64,000 nt of DNA from Polyodon spathula (taxonomy: Eukaryota > Chordata > Actinopteri > Acipenseriformes > Polyodontidae), in the NCBI RefSeq assembly GCF_017654505.1, contig NC_054548.1:29207774-29271773 (forward strand), written 5' to 3'. Below, piece after piece: positions 20,994 through 32,639 of this stretch; positions within the stretch are counted from its first letter, which is position 1, and each line of letters opens with the position of its first letter. The notes under the pieces are model-generated. The model searched no databases. It was not told the DNA's origin and saw nothing but the letters and a program-made list of their open reading frames with translations. A program made the position numbers and the translations under genes.

Positions 20994-22045
20994 GGGGGCT
21001 ATCTTTTTTTTTTATTGGTCGCTGTGACCGATTAAATCGACGTAGAGGACGATGCCGCGAGCCCGCGAAGTCACCTTACAGTACCACAACAGCTCTCCAC
21101 ACGATGTATCAACTACACAAGGCCTCATGTAATGAAAAGAGTAATGGCCACTCTCCAATGCCTTAAGAGGGGTCGAAACCAGTACTGACTCAAGAGCACT
21201 CTTACCAACCTTCAAGAGTGTAATTTTATCTTGGATTAAATAAATTTATTTGGTTTAACCAAACAAATCAGCCAAATTCGGTACCAGAAAGTAAAAGCTA
21301 TCTATGACAGCAGAGTCCTATCAGGCAGCATCCCGTAGAAATCTCATAATACGACTGTCCACTAGGCTCTTCCAATTCTGTAATGGTTAAGACATTACCA
21401 CAGAATGTGGTACCTGCCCTATTGTCGGGATAAAAGTCGAGTCAGTCTAATGGAAGTATTGTTTGTGGTTTGTCAACCCTGAATCAGAATTTAAAACACA
21501 ATACATCAATAGAAAGACCTGAAGTAGCTGCTTCCGAGGATATCATCGATTATGCTCCTATAGTAAATAATACGTCAATATATAGATATATATATATATA
21601 GCTATATAGGATAATATATATAATATGAGGATCAAATATCAGAATATAGATGTATTATATCTTAAGCCGGTGTGCAGCATATTGCAGATGCAAATTTTTA
21701 TGAGGATTTCAAATAAAAAAACAGATTTATTATATCTTTTACCATTTGAGGAGCTTCCCATTCGGTAATGGTTCTCAATCGAATTGAAAGGGAACGTTTC
21801 CCTGAAAAAAAATGACAACAATTACCCTTCAAGGTCGTGTCCCCAGCTGACCTCTGCTTTCGAAAGATAATGGCGATGTGCTACTGTGAGGACGTCCCTC
21901 TTCAGTAGGAGGTGGGAGGGACTTCCCCCTCACAAAAGGGCCCTGATAGGGCAGCTTTTTTATATATGCTCAGTGATTGATGGACAGAAAGGCTTTTTCC
22001 CATTCGGTAATGGTTGTCATTCGAATTGAAAGGGAACTACATTCG

Positions 22046-22400
22046 GTGCAGGCAGATTGTTCCCCCGAGTGAGAGAAAAAGACAGAAAACAATTTTCAGA
22101 ATGTAATAGTACAACTTTATGGCAAAGGTTAAGGTTAGGGTTAGGGAATGGTTAGGTACACTTAGGTACAGTTTGCTCTCCTGCTATCAGGACTTAATGA
22201 CAAGGTATTTTTCGTTTTTTGTTTCTCTCACTAATCCTAGATCAGTACTTGGGGGAACAATCCTCCCAGAGCACTACATTCTACCAAACAGGAAACCAGA
22301 AATTTTCAAACAGGAAACAGAGCATTTCTAGAATCAAGCAGAACTTCCCATTTTCAGCAAATGTTGATCAGGCATGGATGTAAGCTTAAAAAAATTAAGA
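22046..22400. other. Spacer with two TTAGGG-like units
   Basis: Only a short GGTTAGGGTTAGGGAATGG stretch near 22130-22155 stands out. No gene was recognised. Confidence 0.5.
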
Positions 22401-22404
22401 CATT

Positions 22405-22860
22405 TCAACAACCTCCCAGTGGCCCAGTGGGCTAATGTTGCAAGTTCAAACCACGGTATTTATTTTTTTTTTTTTCTGTGATATGTGCTGTTTTAAAACA
22501 TAACTACATTGTTTAATATACATGGTGTGGATATCAAACTGCTTGCCTTCCCTGGTTTATTTTGACGTTGACCAACATGTGGAATCATCTGATTGGTAGA
22601 TGTCCAGTCCAGCTTTTCTGTTTGAATACTCGCTACACACTGTTAAAAAAGCAAACAGGAAGGAGAATAACAATTTTACCTTAGTTTGACGACTTATTTA
22701 TGTAAGAAATTATAGACATTTGATGGTAATTCTAAGTGATTTAGTTTTGCCGCTGCACCATGGTGAAAACAGCAAAACTCTTGAAGCTGTATAGAGACTC
22801 TGTAGTTTCAAACAAGTTTTTCTAACTTGTATGAGGAACTACTGTTCCTCTCAATAGTAT
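22405..22860 (+). repeat. Dispersed repeat R, possibly SINE-headed (copy 1)
   Basis: The first 55 bases resemble a tRNA-derived head (A-box-like CAGTGGCCCAGTGGGCTAAT; B-box-like AAGTTCAAACCACG). The following ~400 bp match, inverted, 60266-60660 (for example TGTGCTGTTTTAAAACATAA, CCCTGGTTTATTTTGACGTT and AACAATTTTACCTTAGTTTG) and then 57870-57971 (TTTTTCTAACTTGTATGAGG). Two separate long copies in one window show an interspersed repeat family. Confidence 0.65.
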
Positions 22861-23590
22861 CTTGGTCGACAAAGACGCAATCTGAAAATAAATGTAACAG
22901 CATACTGCTAATGTGAATGACTCAAATTTCAGCAATTGACTTTAATTGAGTACATTAGCTTGGTTTAAATGCAGTTTAGAAACTCCAAATTCTCTCCATT
23001 GTGAGAATATGATATAACATGCATATACAGTGGTGACTCCAGGCAGTGGCTTAGTGGCCCATGGTGTGACCTTGTGCAATTTCTACTACAAAGCCATACC
23101 AAGCAATTCTGGAATGCTTTGACAGATTTTTTTTTTTTTTCTTTTATCCTTTACAGTTTTGTTATTTTCAGGTTTGGTGATTGGATAGCTTTGCTTAAAG
23201 CTCTAGATTTTCCAGTCCCTTAACATTAAGATAAGATTCAGTGCATGTTATACTAGTCTTATGTAGCACCTATCATATGTGCCAACAACAAAAAAGTTGC
23301 ATTTGTACCCCAACATAAATTTGTTTAAAGTGTTGAATTTCTGCCTGTGGTCTATATTGCTGCGGGCTACCGACCTCAGTACCAGGTACTAGCTGAAGTG
23401 AAATCTTTTAAATCCATATGGCAAGAGTTGTTTCACAAGACAAGCAATATGTTTTGAAAAAAAAGAAGAAAAAATAAACTTTTGCTTCAACAAATTTCTT
23501 CAAAGATCGACTGAGGAATGTGTTGAACTTGTATAGCCCAGTAACATAAATATAACGGCATTCAAGTAGCGAGAGGAATTTGGATGCGGG
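22861..23590. other. Unassigned spacer
   Basis: No recognisable gene or element. Confidence 0.4.
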
Positions 23591-23593
23591 TAA

Positions 23594-23595
<2 letters not shown>

Positions 23596-23646
<51 letters not shown>
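23596..23646. repeat. (ATT)n microsatellite
   Basis: About 17 ATT units without interruption. Confidence 0.95.
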
Positions 23647-23647
<1 letters not shown>

Positions 23648-24471
23648 AGAATATTGTGCTTCCCCTTCATTGATTATGGTAGTCTATGAACAGAGCTAAA
23701 TTCTAGCACAAATTTATATAAACAATATGCAGTCAATGTTTAGTGGACTACATTTTTGAAATACTATATCAAAATGTTTTGTAAAAAATGTGTGGATAAT
23801 GCAAATTGCTCTCTAATAGAATGTTGGTATAGCTTTTTTGGAAATATACGAGCATTTAATCAATTTATTAATTCATCTATCTAAGTATCTTTGTGTAACA
23901 CTATCTTAGCTTTTGTTTTGAAACTGATGTAGCAAACTGTAAACCACATGAATCTGCAGCAATGGCCAAAGGTTTCCTTTCAATTCGAAGATGACCACCA
24001 ACATTAGGTATGGGATATTCCTGCCTATTGGTAGGTATTTTCTGACCTCTCTATACCAGAGCTGACGATAGGTCCCTTCCTGGGATCACACCCTTGGTCC
24101 AGCCTACTGAGGTGTTAAAACCATCATACTGAGGAATCCATTCGCTGCTGAGCAGCTAGGTAAAAAAAAAAAAAAAAAAACAGCAGGCCTTGTCCTCCAC
24201 GGGCTGTATTTTTCCAGATCCACTCTGAGTAGACCTCGCCAGCTGTCCTGGTCCGCCTACCTTGGTGTGTCAGGACTTTAGAAAAAATAAATAAATAAAT
24301 AAATAAATCAACCTCCCCCCTTCGGAGGAGTCATCCGCACATCTGTGATGCACCCTCTTCAGGTCTCGGTACTCAAAGAGGAAGTGTCCACCTTGTTGTG
24401 CTAGCAAGCCATTTGTCTTGTAGACCCTACCTCCTGCGGAGTGGGGTTCTGCTCTAGATATTTTCTAGTAC

Positions 24472-25199
24472 TGTGGCAAAGTGGTTGGTAAGGGGAACAG
24501 GTGTAGCAGTGATGCGGTGCAGGAGTGATGAACATGGTATTTCAGTGAACAAGGTGCTTTACTTGGTAATCCAGGTCTGGTGACCGTTAAATAATAAATC
24601 CCCGGCTATGCACAACAATGTGTAAAGGGTGGGGATAACAAAAACTGGGCACAGTCCCGAACAAAAATACAAGACGCGGTTACCAGTCCTGGGTGCGTGC
24701 AGACGTGCAGGTGCTCGGTGCAGACACAGGTTTGTGTGGAGTGTAGTGGTGCGCTGGATCGTGCTGACCCTGCTGACAGATCCGGAGCTGTGCTTAACTG
24801 TCTAATAGCGAACACAAAAACAGACAGTTATATGGACAGACAAAACAATACAAAACATGAACACAATCCACTTCTCTCTCCAAGTCCAACTCACAGTCCT
24901 TCTCTCTCCAAGCATTAACCCAAATGAAGGGAAAGATCAGCGTTACCCTGGCCCCTATATGTAATCCTGCATGATATCTAGGTAAACGGTTGCAGCTGCC
25001 TTATTACTTGCAGCTGCCCCTCGTTTACCTTTCAAGTCAATACGATCTTACAACAGAGTCTCGCTTCTTTCCAGGCTGACCCACTTCCCGGAACCAGAAA
25101 CAAACCATCAGGCCAGCCCTTCCAGATACTTCTCCTCTCGTTCTTTAGCGCCCTCACAGGTGGGGAGGAAGATTTATTACCAGAACTCATATTTCTGTC
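24472..25199 (-). mobile_element. Solo gypsy LTR (family B) inside DIRS 2
   Basis: The 728-bp insert begins TGTGGCAAAGTGGTTGG on the plus strand and ends ATATTTCTGTC. It is the reverse complement of the family B LTR at 57977-58644 (shared blocks include CTAGGTAAACGGTTGCAGCT and AAGATCAGCGTTACCCTGGC). The last three or so bases expected at the right end and the target duplication are missing, so a small deletion happened at that junction. Confidence 0.85.
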
Positions 25200-25210
25200 C
25201 CCAAGAAGGA

Positions 25211-25264
25211 CTGCGGCTTTTGCCCCATCTTAGATTCCTGCGGCTTTTGCCCCATCTTAGATTC
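25211..25264 (+). repeat. 27-bp perfect tandem duplication
   Basis: The 27-bp unit beginning CTGCGGCTTTTGCCCCATCT occurs twice in direct succession. It adds nine codons in frame inside the reverse transcriptase, 12 bp after the LTR junction. Confidence 0.95.
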
Positions 25265-25924
25265 CTCAACAAGTTCTTGAAGGAAAGGTAGTTCCAAATA
25301 CTGATTCACCGTCACATTCTCAGTCCAGCCATGGATTTACAGGATGCGTACGTTCACGTTTCCATTCGTCCAGAGCACAGGAAGTACCTCTGCTTCACCT
25401 TTTTCAAGGAAGTGTTTATCAGTTCTCCGTGCTGCCTCTCCCTGGCTCCTTGTATGTTTTCAAAGTATGTGGACGCTATCCTGGCCCCCTTGCAGTTGCA
25501 GGAGATCAGAGTACTAAACAGTCTTGATGACTGGCTGATTTGTGCTCAGGCATGAGAGGGAGCAGTGACCCACACAGCGACTGTGATGCAGCATCTGGCG
25601 AGGCTGGGCCCCACCATCAATGATGCGAAGAGTCGGCTTATACGGGTGCAATACACAACATACTTCCGGCTCCGGCTGTACTCCAGTATGATGTATGCAT
25701 ATCTGTTGGACGACAGAGTAGCAGCAATTCAGGGTTGCCTCTTGGTGTGGTTCCAAAAATTGTTGGGTCTGATGGCCACAGCCATATCAGCCATCGAGCT
25801 GGGTCAATTACGCATGTGCCCACTCCAAGCATGGCTCAATGCATTCTGCTTACATCCCAAGCACGACAGACACCATCAGCTGACAATGTCTCACACGTGC
25901 TCTGCGGCTTTATGATGGTGGTGG

Positions 25925-26640
25925 ATGCCCTCTCACCTGCACATAGGCATGCGGATGGGACTGGTGTTAACTCGTCAAGTGGTGATGACAGATGTCTTCA
26001 GCTTGAGTTGTATGGTGGTCTGGGAAGGCAGAGGAGTCCGTAGAACTTGTTTGGGCCATTGGACAGCCCTGCACATAAATATGTTTGAGCTGCAGGCTGT
26101 TTCCTGGCTCTTCAGCACTTCCTTCCAGTGTTGCACGGGAAACACATGCTGGTCTGAACTGACAACACATCAGTGGTGGCGTATGTCTACCACCGGGGCG
26201 GTCTCCGTTCCCCAGCTGCATCGCATCGCCTTCCGGCTCCTGGTTTGGGCACAATGGAACCTGCTGTCCCTATGGGCGAATAATCTTCAGGGAGTGGCGA
26301 CTCCACCCTCAGGTGGTGGAGCGCATTTGAGAACAGTTTGGGATGGCTCAGGTCAATCTCTTCACCTTGGCTGAGATGACACATTACCCCTTGTGGTATT
26401 CCCTCCACCGCTTCGGTGGTCCACTCGGCATTAACACCCTAGCCCACGAATGGCCCAAAGCGTTTTTATATGCTTTCCCGCCTATAATGCTGCTCCCGGC
26501 CTTTCTCGAAAAGGTCCGGTTAGAGAAGGAGTCGGTTCTTCTAGTGGCCCCCAGGTGGCCCCGAAGAATTTGATTCTTGACCCTGTGCCAGCTCTTACAA
26601 GGCCAATCCTGGGAGATCCCGCTTCGTCTGGATCTCCTCA
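25925..26640 (+). pseudogene. DIRS 2 RNase H and linker
   Basis: HINMFELQAVSWLFSTSFQC followed by a D-motif region near 26155-26200 marks RNase H. Then come the linker motifs MAQVNLFTLAEMTHYPLWYS (26343) and EWPKAFLYAFPPI (26450), which occur in the same order in DIRS 3. The frame shifts repeatedly. Confidence 0.75.
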
Positions 26641-26659
26641 GTCAGGCTAGAGGCACTCT

Positions 26660-27800
26660 TTGGCACCCGGAACCTGGAAGGTTCCAATTATGGGTCTGGC
26701 CTCTGAACGGGACTGCTGGACAGCCCTAGGGCTATCAGAAACAGTTATGGGTACTCTGCAGAGTGCTAGGGCAGACTCCACTAGGTTGCTGTACACCTAT
26801 AAGTGGAAGTATTTCCAAAATTGGTGTATGACTAGAAGTCATGACCTAGTTTCAAGCCCAATGCCGGTTATTTAGCAGTTTCTGCAAGAACTGCTTGATG
26901 CTGGTAGGCCACCTTCCACATTGAAGGTGTATTTAGAGGCTATCTCTGCATACCATACCCCCATAGATTGAATATCTCTGGGTGCGCATTCTTTGGCGAC
27001 CCGGTTTCTCAAGGGCGCTCGGTGGTTGCGCCCTCCTAGGAGGACCGTTCTCCCCTAGTGGAGCCTTAATGTTGTACTGGAGGCTCTCACGAAGACCCCG
27101 TTTGAGCCCATACACTCCATAGAGTTGAAGCGTCTGTCTATGAGACAGCCTTCCTTTTGGCTATAACCTCCACTAAGCGTGAGTTACAGTAGCTGTCGGT
27201 GCACAGCTCCTATATGCATATTTGGAATGATGGCAGCAGGGGGTCACTGGTTACAAACCCTGCATTCCTCCCCAAGGTGATTACAGCCTTCCACATGAAT
27301 CAATCTGTGGAATTGGAGGCTTTCCATCCACCTCCGTTTGCTTCGTTGAAGGATAGAAAATTGAATTTCCTCTGCCCTGTGCTATCAAGTTATACTGAGC
27401 TCTTTGTCTGTCAAAGTATATGACCCTAGGACAGCCCCTCTTGAAGCAGTGACTGTCGCATTGGATTGAGGATACAGTCTCTGCTGCATATGACAGTGCT
27501 GGCTACGCACTCTACTAAGGGTTGGCTATATCCTGGGCCCTCTTCAGAGGGACTTCACTGTCCGATATATATACGACGGCTTGCTGGGCTAGCCGCATAC
27601 ATTCTCCAGATTTTACTGCATGAATGTGGTGGAGCCTTCTTTGCCTTCAATAGGCACGAGGGTCCTTGAGGTTGCACACTCTGCTTTGCTAACCTTTGGT
27701 TATACAGTTCTGATGGGTCCCTCATATGCTGCCATTCCTGGTATACATTATCGCATACCTAATGTTGTTGGTGGTCATAGTCTTCGAATTGAAAGGGGAC
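26660..27800 (+). pseudogene. DIRS 2 tyrosine recombinase, degenerate
   Basis: The N-terminal part has ERDCWTALGLSETVMGTLQS and YTYKWKYFQNWC. The middle has NPAFLPKVITAFHMNQSVEL. The first catalytic Arg region is degraded (TSTKREL...LSVHSS near 27165-27205). The HxxR box reads THSTKGW near 27510, with Lys for Arg. No clear catalytic Tyr context remains. Confidence 0.75.
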
Positions 27801-27873
27801 GTTAGGTTACTTACCGTAACCCTGGTTCCCTGAAAGAGAAGACGACCACCAATTGCGAGGGCGCATCGGTCGC

Positions 27874-29027
27874 CGATAAATTACAAATATAAAACAGAAA
27901 ATAATAGATTGCAAAAGTATTCACCCTTTGCTATGACACACCTAAATAAGCTCTGGTGCAACCAGTTGTCTTTAGAAGTCACAAAATTAGTTGAATGGAG
28001 TCCACCTATGTGCAATTAAGGTGTTTCACATGATTTCAGGTTAAATATACCTGTCTCTGGGAGGTCCCACAGTTGGTTAGTACATTTCCTAACAAAAACT
28101 TCATCATGAAGACGAAGGAGCATTCAAAGCAAATCTGGAATAAGGTTCTTCAAAAGCACCCATCAGGGGTAGGATAGAAGAACATTTCCAAGGCATTGAA
28201 TATCCCCCAGAGCACAGTAAACTCCATTATTAAGAAATTGAGAGAATATGGCACAACTGTGAATCTGTGTAGAACAGGACATCCTCAAAAACTGAGTATC
28301 CGGGCGAGAAGGGCACTAGTCAGGGAGGCCACCAAGAGGCCTATGGCAACCCTAAAGGAGTTACAGTCTTCCACAGCTGAGCTGGGAGACACTGTGAATA
28401 CAGCAAGAATAGCCAGGGTGCTTCACAAAATTGACCTTTATGGGAGAGTTTGCCAGAAGGCATGTGGGAGAATGAGACCAAGTTGAAGAAGATTCTGTGG
28501 TCTGATGAGACCAAAATAGAGCTTTTTGGCTTCAACGCTAAGAGCTATGTTTGGCACAAACCTAACACCGCACATCATCCTGAGAACACCATCCCCACCG
28601 TGAAGCATGGTGGTGGCAGCATCATGCTATGGGAATGCTCTCTGCGTCACGACCTGGAAAGCTTGTGAAGATAGAGGGCAAAATGGATGCAGCAAAGTAC
28701 AGGGAAATCCTGGAGGAAAAGAATATGTGGAAAAAGATGAAAATTGCTGTTCACCAAAGGTCCCCATCCAACTTGATGGAGCTTGAGCAATTTTTCAAAG
28801 AAGAATGGACAAAAATTGCAGTGTCCAGATGTGTAAAGCTGGTAGAGATCCAAATAGACTCATGGTTGTAATTGCTGCCAAAGGTGCCTCTACCAAATAT
28901 AGACTCAAGGGGGTGAATACTTATGCAATCAATTATTTTCTGTTTTGTATTTGTAATTAATTTAGAACAATTTGTAGATTTTATTTTTCACTTTGACATT
29001 ATGGACTTTTTTTGTGTTGATCAGTGG
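27874..29027 (+). mobile_element. Tc1-like transposon, left end lost
   Basis: The left part of the terminal repeat (ACAGAAAATAATAGATTGCA, then AAAGTATTCACCC) is the inverted counterpart of 28912-28965 (GGGTGAATACTTATGC). The outer part of the left repeat is missing where the element meets DIRS 2. The right end runs to ~29027 (TTTTGTGTTGATCAGTGG). Confidence 0.8.
28110..28871 (+). pseudogene. Tc1 transposase with catalytic-core deletion
   Basis: The N-terminal helix-turn-helix part is read at 28196-28486 (NIPQSTVNSIIKKLREYGTT). The first Asp appears in ILWSDETKIELFGFNAKSYV (28450-28560), followed by KHGGGSIMLW. After YREILEEKN the sequence jumps directly to MWKKMKIAVHQRSPSNLMEL. The segment that should contain the second Asp (DNDPKH box) and the catalytic Glu (NPIE box) is absent, an internal deletion of roughly 60 codons judged from family layout. 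The remaining C-terminus FFKEEWTKIAVSRCVKLVE is normal for Tc1. Confidence 0.9.
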
Positions 29028-29029
29028 AA

Positions 29030-29995
<966 letters not shown>

Positions 29996-30001
29996 CAGTC
30001 A

Positions 30002-30140
30002 GGAGAGAGACTTACTCCTGTGTTGGGCTCCAGCGCACCAGAATAGTGTTTACTGGGGGTGAGGAGCAGCAGTTAGGAGAGAGACCTGCTCCTGGGTAGG
30101 GCTCCAGCGCACCCGAATAGTGTTTACTGGGGGTGATAGG
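30002..30140. repeat. Direct duplication, 74-bp offset
   Basis: GGAGAGAGAC..GGGCTCCAGCGCAC..GAATAGTGTTTACTGGGGGT occurs at 30002 and again at 30076 with a few differences. It lies at the 3' side of the L2-like element. Confidence 0.9.
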
Positions 30141-31616
30141 TAGAAATACGGGAGGGGATGGTGGGGTCAGAAGGGGGAAAGGAAAGGAAGATCTGAGCAT
30201 CATCAGCATAGAAATGCTATGAGAAACCATAGGATGCGATGAGAGCGTCCAGGGAGCGGGTGTAGAGAGAGAACAGGAGAGGTTCCAAGACTGATCCATG
30301 GGGCACTCCTATTGAGAGAGGGTGAGGTGTGGAGGTTGAGCCGCTCTAGGTTACCTTGTAGGTGCGGTCGGAGAGGTAGGAGGAGAATCAGGCCAGGGGT
30401 CGAAGGTATGTGGGTAATAGAGGCTTGTTTGAAGGCAGAGGGAAAGAGGCCAGAGAGGAGAGAAGTGTTGAGAAGGGAAGAGATGAAGGGGAGAATAGCA
30501 GGCGCAGCAGCTTGAAAGAGGTGAGTGGGGAGGGGGCCCAGGGTGCACATGGTGGGTTTGTGGCCCTGGAGGAGGGAGGATGTTGGGGTTGGAGTTGCAG
30601 TGGTGGGGTGGGGTGGGGGGGAGGAGAGATGTTAAAGAGTTTGTGGATATCAGAGATTTTAGAGGAGAAGAGGCAAAGTTGTAAGAGGAGATATATGAGG
30701 GAGGAGGAGGGGTTGAGGTGGGAGGAGAAGGTAAACAATAGTGCGCAGTTTGGTTCTTGCTGAGCGGAGCACAGAGGAGAGCCAGGGCTGGGGATGGAGG
30801 GGAGTTCAAGTCGGGATGTGAGGGGACAGATGGAATAGATCGAGGAGGTGAGGGGTGACTGAGAGGGTGTTGGGGCAGTAGGCCCTGGAAAAGATGAGGT
30901 CCAGTTGATGGCCAGCTTTGTGGGTAGGAGCGGATGGAGAGAGAGAGAGGTGGAAGGAGAGAAGGAGAGGAAGGAATCCAGCAGAGAGGGTGGGGTTGGA
31001 GAGATAGATATTGATATCACCCAACAGGACAGTTGGGGTATAGAGAGAGTGGAGCGAGGAGAGGAGATAGTCAAGTTCATCAAGAAAGTCAGTGAGAGGT
31101 CCAGGGAGAGGGTACAGTAAAATTAGCAGAAGCTGACAGGGAGAGGTTAGTTGGACAGCATGAAATTCAAAGGTGTTAACACAGAGTGAGGAGAGGTCAG
31201 AGGGGACAGAAAGGAGTAAGGAGGGAGAGAGGAGAAGACTAGTCCCACCTCCGCATCCAGTGAGATGCGAAGTATGGGACAGAATGTGGAGAGAGAACAG
31301 GACAGCAGGAGTTGCAATGTTATCAGGTGAGAGACAGGTTTCAGTGAGAGCAAGGAAATCGAGAGAGAGGTTGGAGGCAAGCAGAGATGAAATCAGCTTT
31401 ATTAAAAGAAGTGTGACAGTTCCAGAGGGCACCAGAGGGAGTGTGGGAGGGGAGAGAGTGGGAGGGGGGGAGAGGCAGAGGGATACGGTTAGAGGGGTTA
31501 GGGGAGCAGCAGGGTAAAGAGGACAGAACAGGGATGTGAGAGACAGTCATAGCCAGACAGGTGGGACAGAGGTGAAATAGTAATGGGAGGGTACAGATCT
31601 GTCTAGTAGTTGGCAT
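30140..31616 (-). pseudogene. L2-like endonuclease/reverse transcriptase
   Basis: The endonuclease shows LDFLALTETCLSPDN, GGGTSLLLSPSLLLSV, FEFHAVQLTSPCQL, TVLLGDINIYLSNP (the D-N catalytic motif, with Ile for Phe) and THKAGHQLDLIFSRA. The RT entry motif is APSPLTSFKLLRLLFSPSSL in a shifted frame. After a junction near 30395, where the middle of RT is missing, SYLSDRTYKVTWSGSTST-type sequence resumes. The motif [20 protein letters not shown] follows, then the active-site YADD in HFYADDAQIFLSF. There are several stops and shifts. The protein would nick DNA and prime reverse transcription; this copy cannot. Confidence 0.8.
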
Positions 31617-31620
31617 CTAG

Positions 31621-31890
31621 GTTTGGATTTTCTCCAGTAGCCTCTCCTCAAACCCTCACTTTGCAAGGGAACTGGTAAACTGTGCTAAGGCAATGTTTTA
31701 ATTAAGTTGTTAATTAAAACACTAGCATTGGCAAGTAAACAGGATGTCTGAAACCTGCTTGTGCAGGGGAATTTATAGAAACAGAGAAAGGTTAGGCTCA
31801 GTCCAAGCATGGTACAGTTAATATGAGACTATTATATTTAACATGTTCACTAGCCTGAATTTAAATGAAAATAACTAGGCTGCCCATTGT
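31621..31890. other. Unassigned spacer
   Basis: Nothing recognised. Confidence 0.4.
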
Positions 31891-31898
31891 ATGCTTAA

Positions 31899-32466
31899 CT
31901 CTTTGCGGTCCGATGTCAGACCCTGTCCGACAACATAAAAAAGACGTAAAGCACAGGTCTCTAGTCATTTTTTCTCCAGAAAAAGCAGAAAAAGCCTTTC
32001 AATGGCCAAGTGAGACTGATAGGAGCCGAGTGAAGCTGAAAAAAAGGTGTATCTCATAGCTCCATGCACCACAGAGATAACACGGACATAAACAAAGGTA
32101 ATAGCTGCTTCTGAATCCAGTGCTCAAAGAATATCACAGACATTTGCAGAGCCTTTTGAGATGTTATAGTAATAAAATAATGACTTGTATCGCATTATTG
32201 AGGAGTTTGGTAATGAAACAAGTGATCAGGAGAGGATTTATCAGTATGCACGTCTGTAAAGAGGTATGTGAAACATACAGTGAACAAGGGGTGTGGCTTG
32301 GCTGGAGATACAGTACTGAGTGTCATTTTGTGACTAAATGCCTTTTAAACCTGTTTTAATCTGAAAAATAAATAAATTAAACAGCGCATGTAAAATAAAC
32401 AGCACGTCTGAAAATAAATTGGACCTGACGCGCCTGACAAGAGCTGAATAAATGGACCACTAAGGG
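31899..32466. mobile_element. piggyBac-like MITE
   Basis: The 568-bp element lies between two TTAA sites (31895-31898 and 32467-32470). Its ends are similar inverted repeats: CTCTTTGCGGTCC on the left and CCCTTAGTGGTCC read inward from the right. It has no transposase. TTAA sites plus a CCYTT-type end fit piggyBac non-autonomous elements. Confidence 0.75.
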
Positions 32467-32524
32467 TTAAGATAAACCTCTACGGTCTTTTTCCAATATT
32501 TTGTTTACAGACATTTGTATATAT

Positions 32525-32635
32525 TAAGTTAAACTGGCCTATTTCTTATTCTTAAGCCACTCCAGTGTAGCTTTGGCTTTGTGCTTTGGATTATTGTCCT
32601 GCAGAAAGGTGAATTTTCCTGCAACCACTCGATCC
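32525..32635 (-). mobile_element. Tc1-like transposase fragment
   Basis: On the minus strand the segment reads LQDNNPKHKAKATLEWLKNK. This is the region around the second catalytic Asp of a Tc1 transposase (Q-D-N-x-P-K-H) and the helix after it. No ends of the element remain. Confidence 0.75.
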
Positions 32636-32639
32636 ATTA

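Larger units (their letters stand above)
17597..22045 (-). mobile_element. DIRS-type retrotransposon 1
   Basis: The element is bounded by ~280-bp inverted terminal repeats (17601-17930 and 21765-22045) that share AGGTCAGCTGGGGACG-type, ATAGGGCAGCTTTTT-type and CATTCGAATTGAAAGGGAAC-type blocks. The left (3') end is itself a stem-loop: the strings around 17601-17640 and 17834-17875 are complementary. Inside, on the minus strand, come a gag-like region, reverse transcriptase, RNase H and a tyrosine recombinase, the DIRS order, with no LTRs and no DDE integrase. All frames are broken. Confidence 0.88.
24364..25915 (+). pseudogene. DIRS 2 reverse transcriptase, interrupted
   Basis: The RT begins before the LTR insertion (SRYFLV at ~24455-24471) and resumes exactly after it with PKKD at 25200. 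So the LTR lies inside the conserved fingers motif. A 27-bp tandem duplication follows, then MDLQDAYVHVSIRPEHRKYL (25331), APLQLQEIRVLNSLDDWLIC (the Tyr of the usual YLDD is Ser, both Asp kept) and the thumb/linker up to 25915, with several stops and shifts. Confidence 0.85.
23968..27872 (+). mobile_element. DIRS-type retrotransposon 2, split by a gypsy LTR
   Basis: The left end (CCTTTCAATTCGAAGATGAC) and right end (GTCTTCGAATTGAAAGGGGA) are inverted copies that extend about 45 bp, followed on the right by a GTAACCCTGGTTCCCTGAAA terminus like that of DIRS 1. The gag-like region is missing or very short. Reverse transcriptase, RNase H and tyrosine recombinase remain on the plus strand in broken frames. 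Confidence 0.85.
30002..31620 (-). mobile_element. L2-like non-LTR retrotransposon, truncated and rearranged
   Basis: The minus strand carries the single pol ORF of an L2-type LINE in pieces: endonuclease (31432-30806), a linker and the start of reverse transcriptase (30809-30351), and the RT palm (30330-30140). Base composition is strongly purine-rich on the plus strand. The 3' end (left) carries a 74-bp-spaced direct duplication. No 5' end is recognisable past 31620. Confidence 0.8.

Noticed and set aside
22125..22160. Interstitial telomere-like repeat
   Set aside because: Only two TTAGGG units occur with imperfect neighbours, which is expected by chance in repeats of this type.
30312..31517. 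Gly/Arg/Glu-rich plus-strand frames
   Set aside because: They are antisense shadows of the purine-biased L2-like element.
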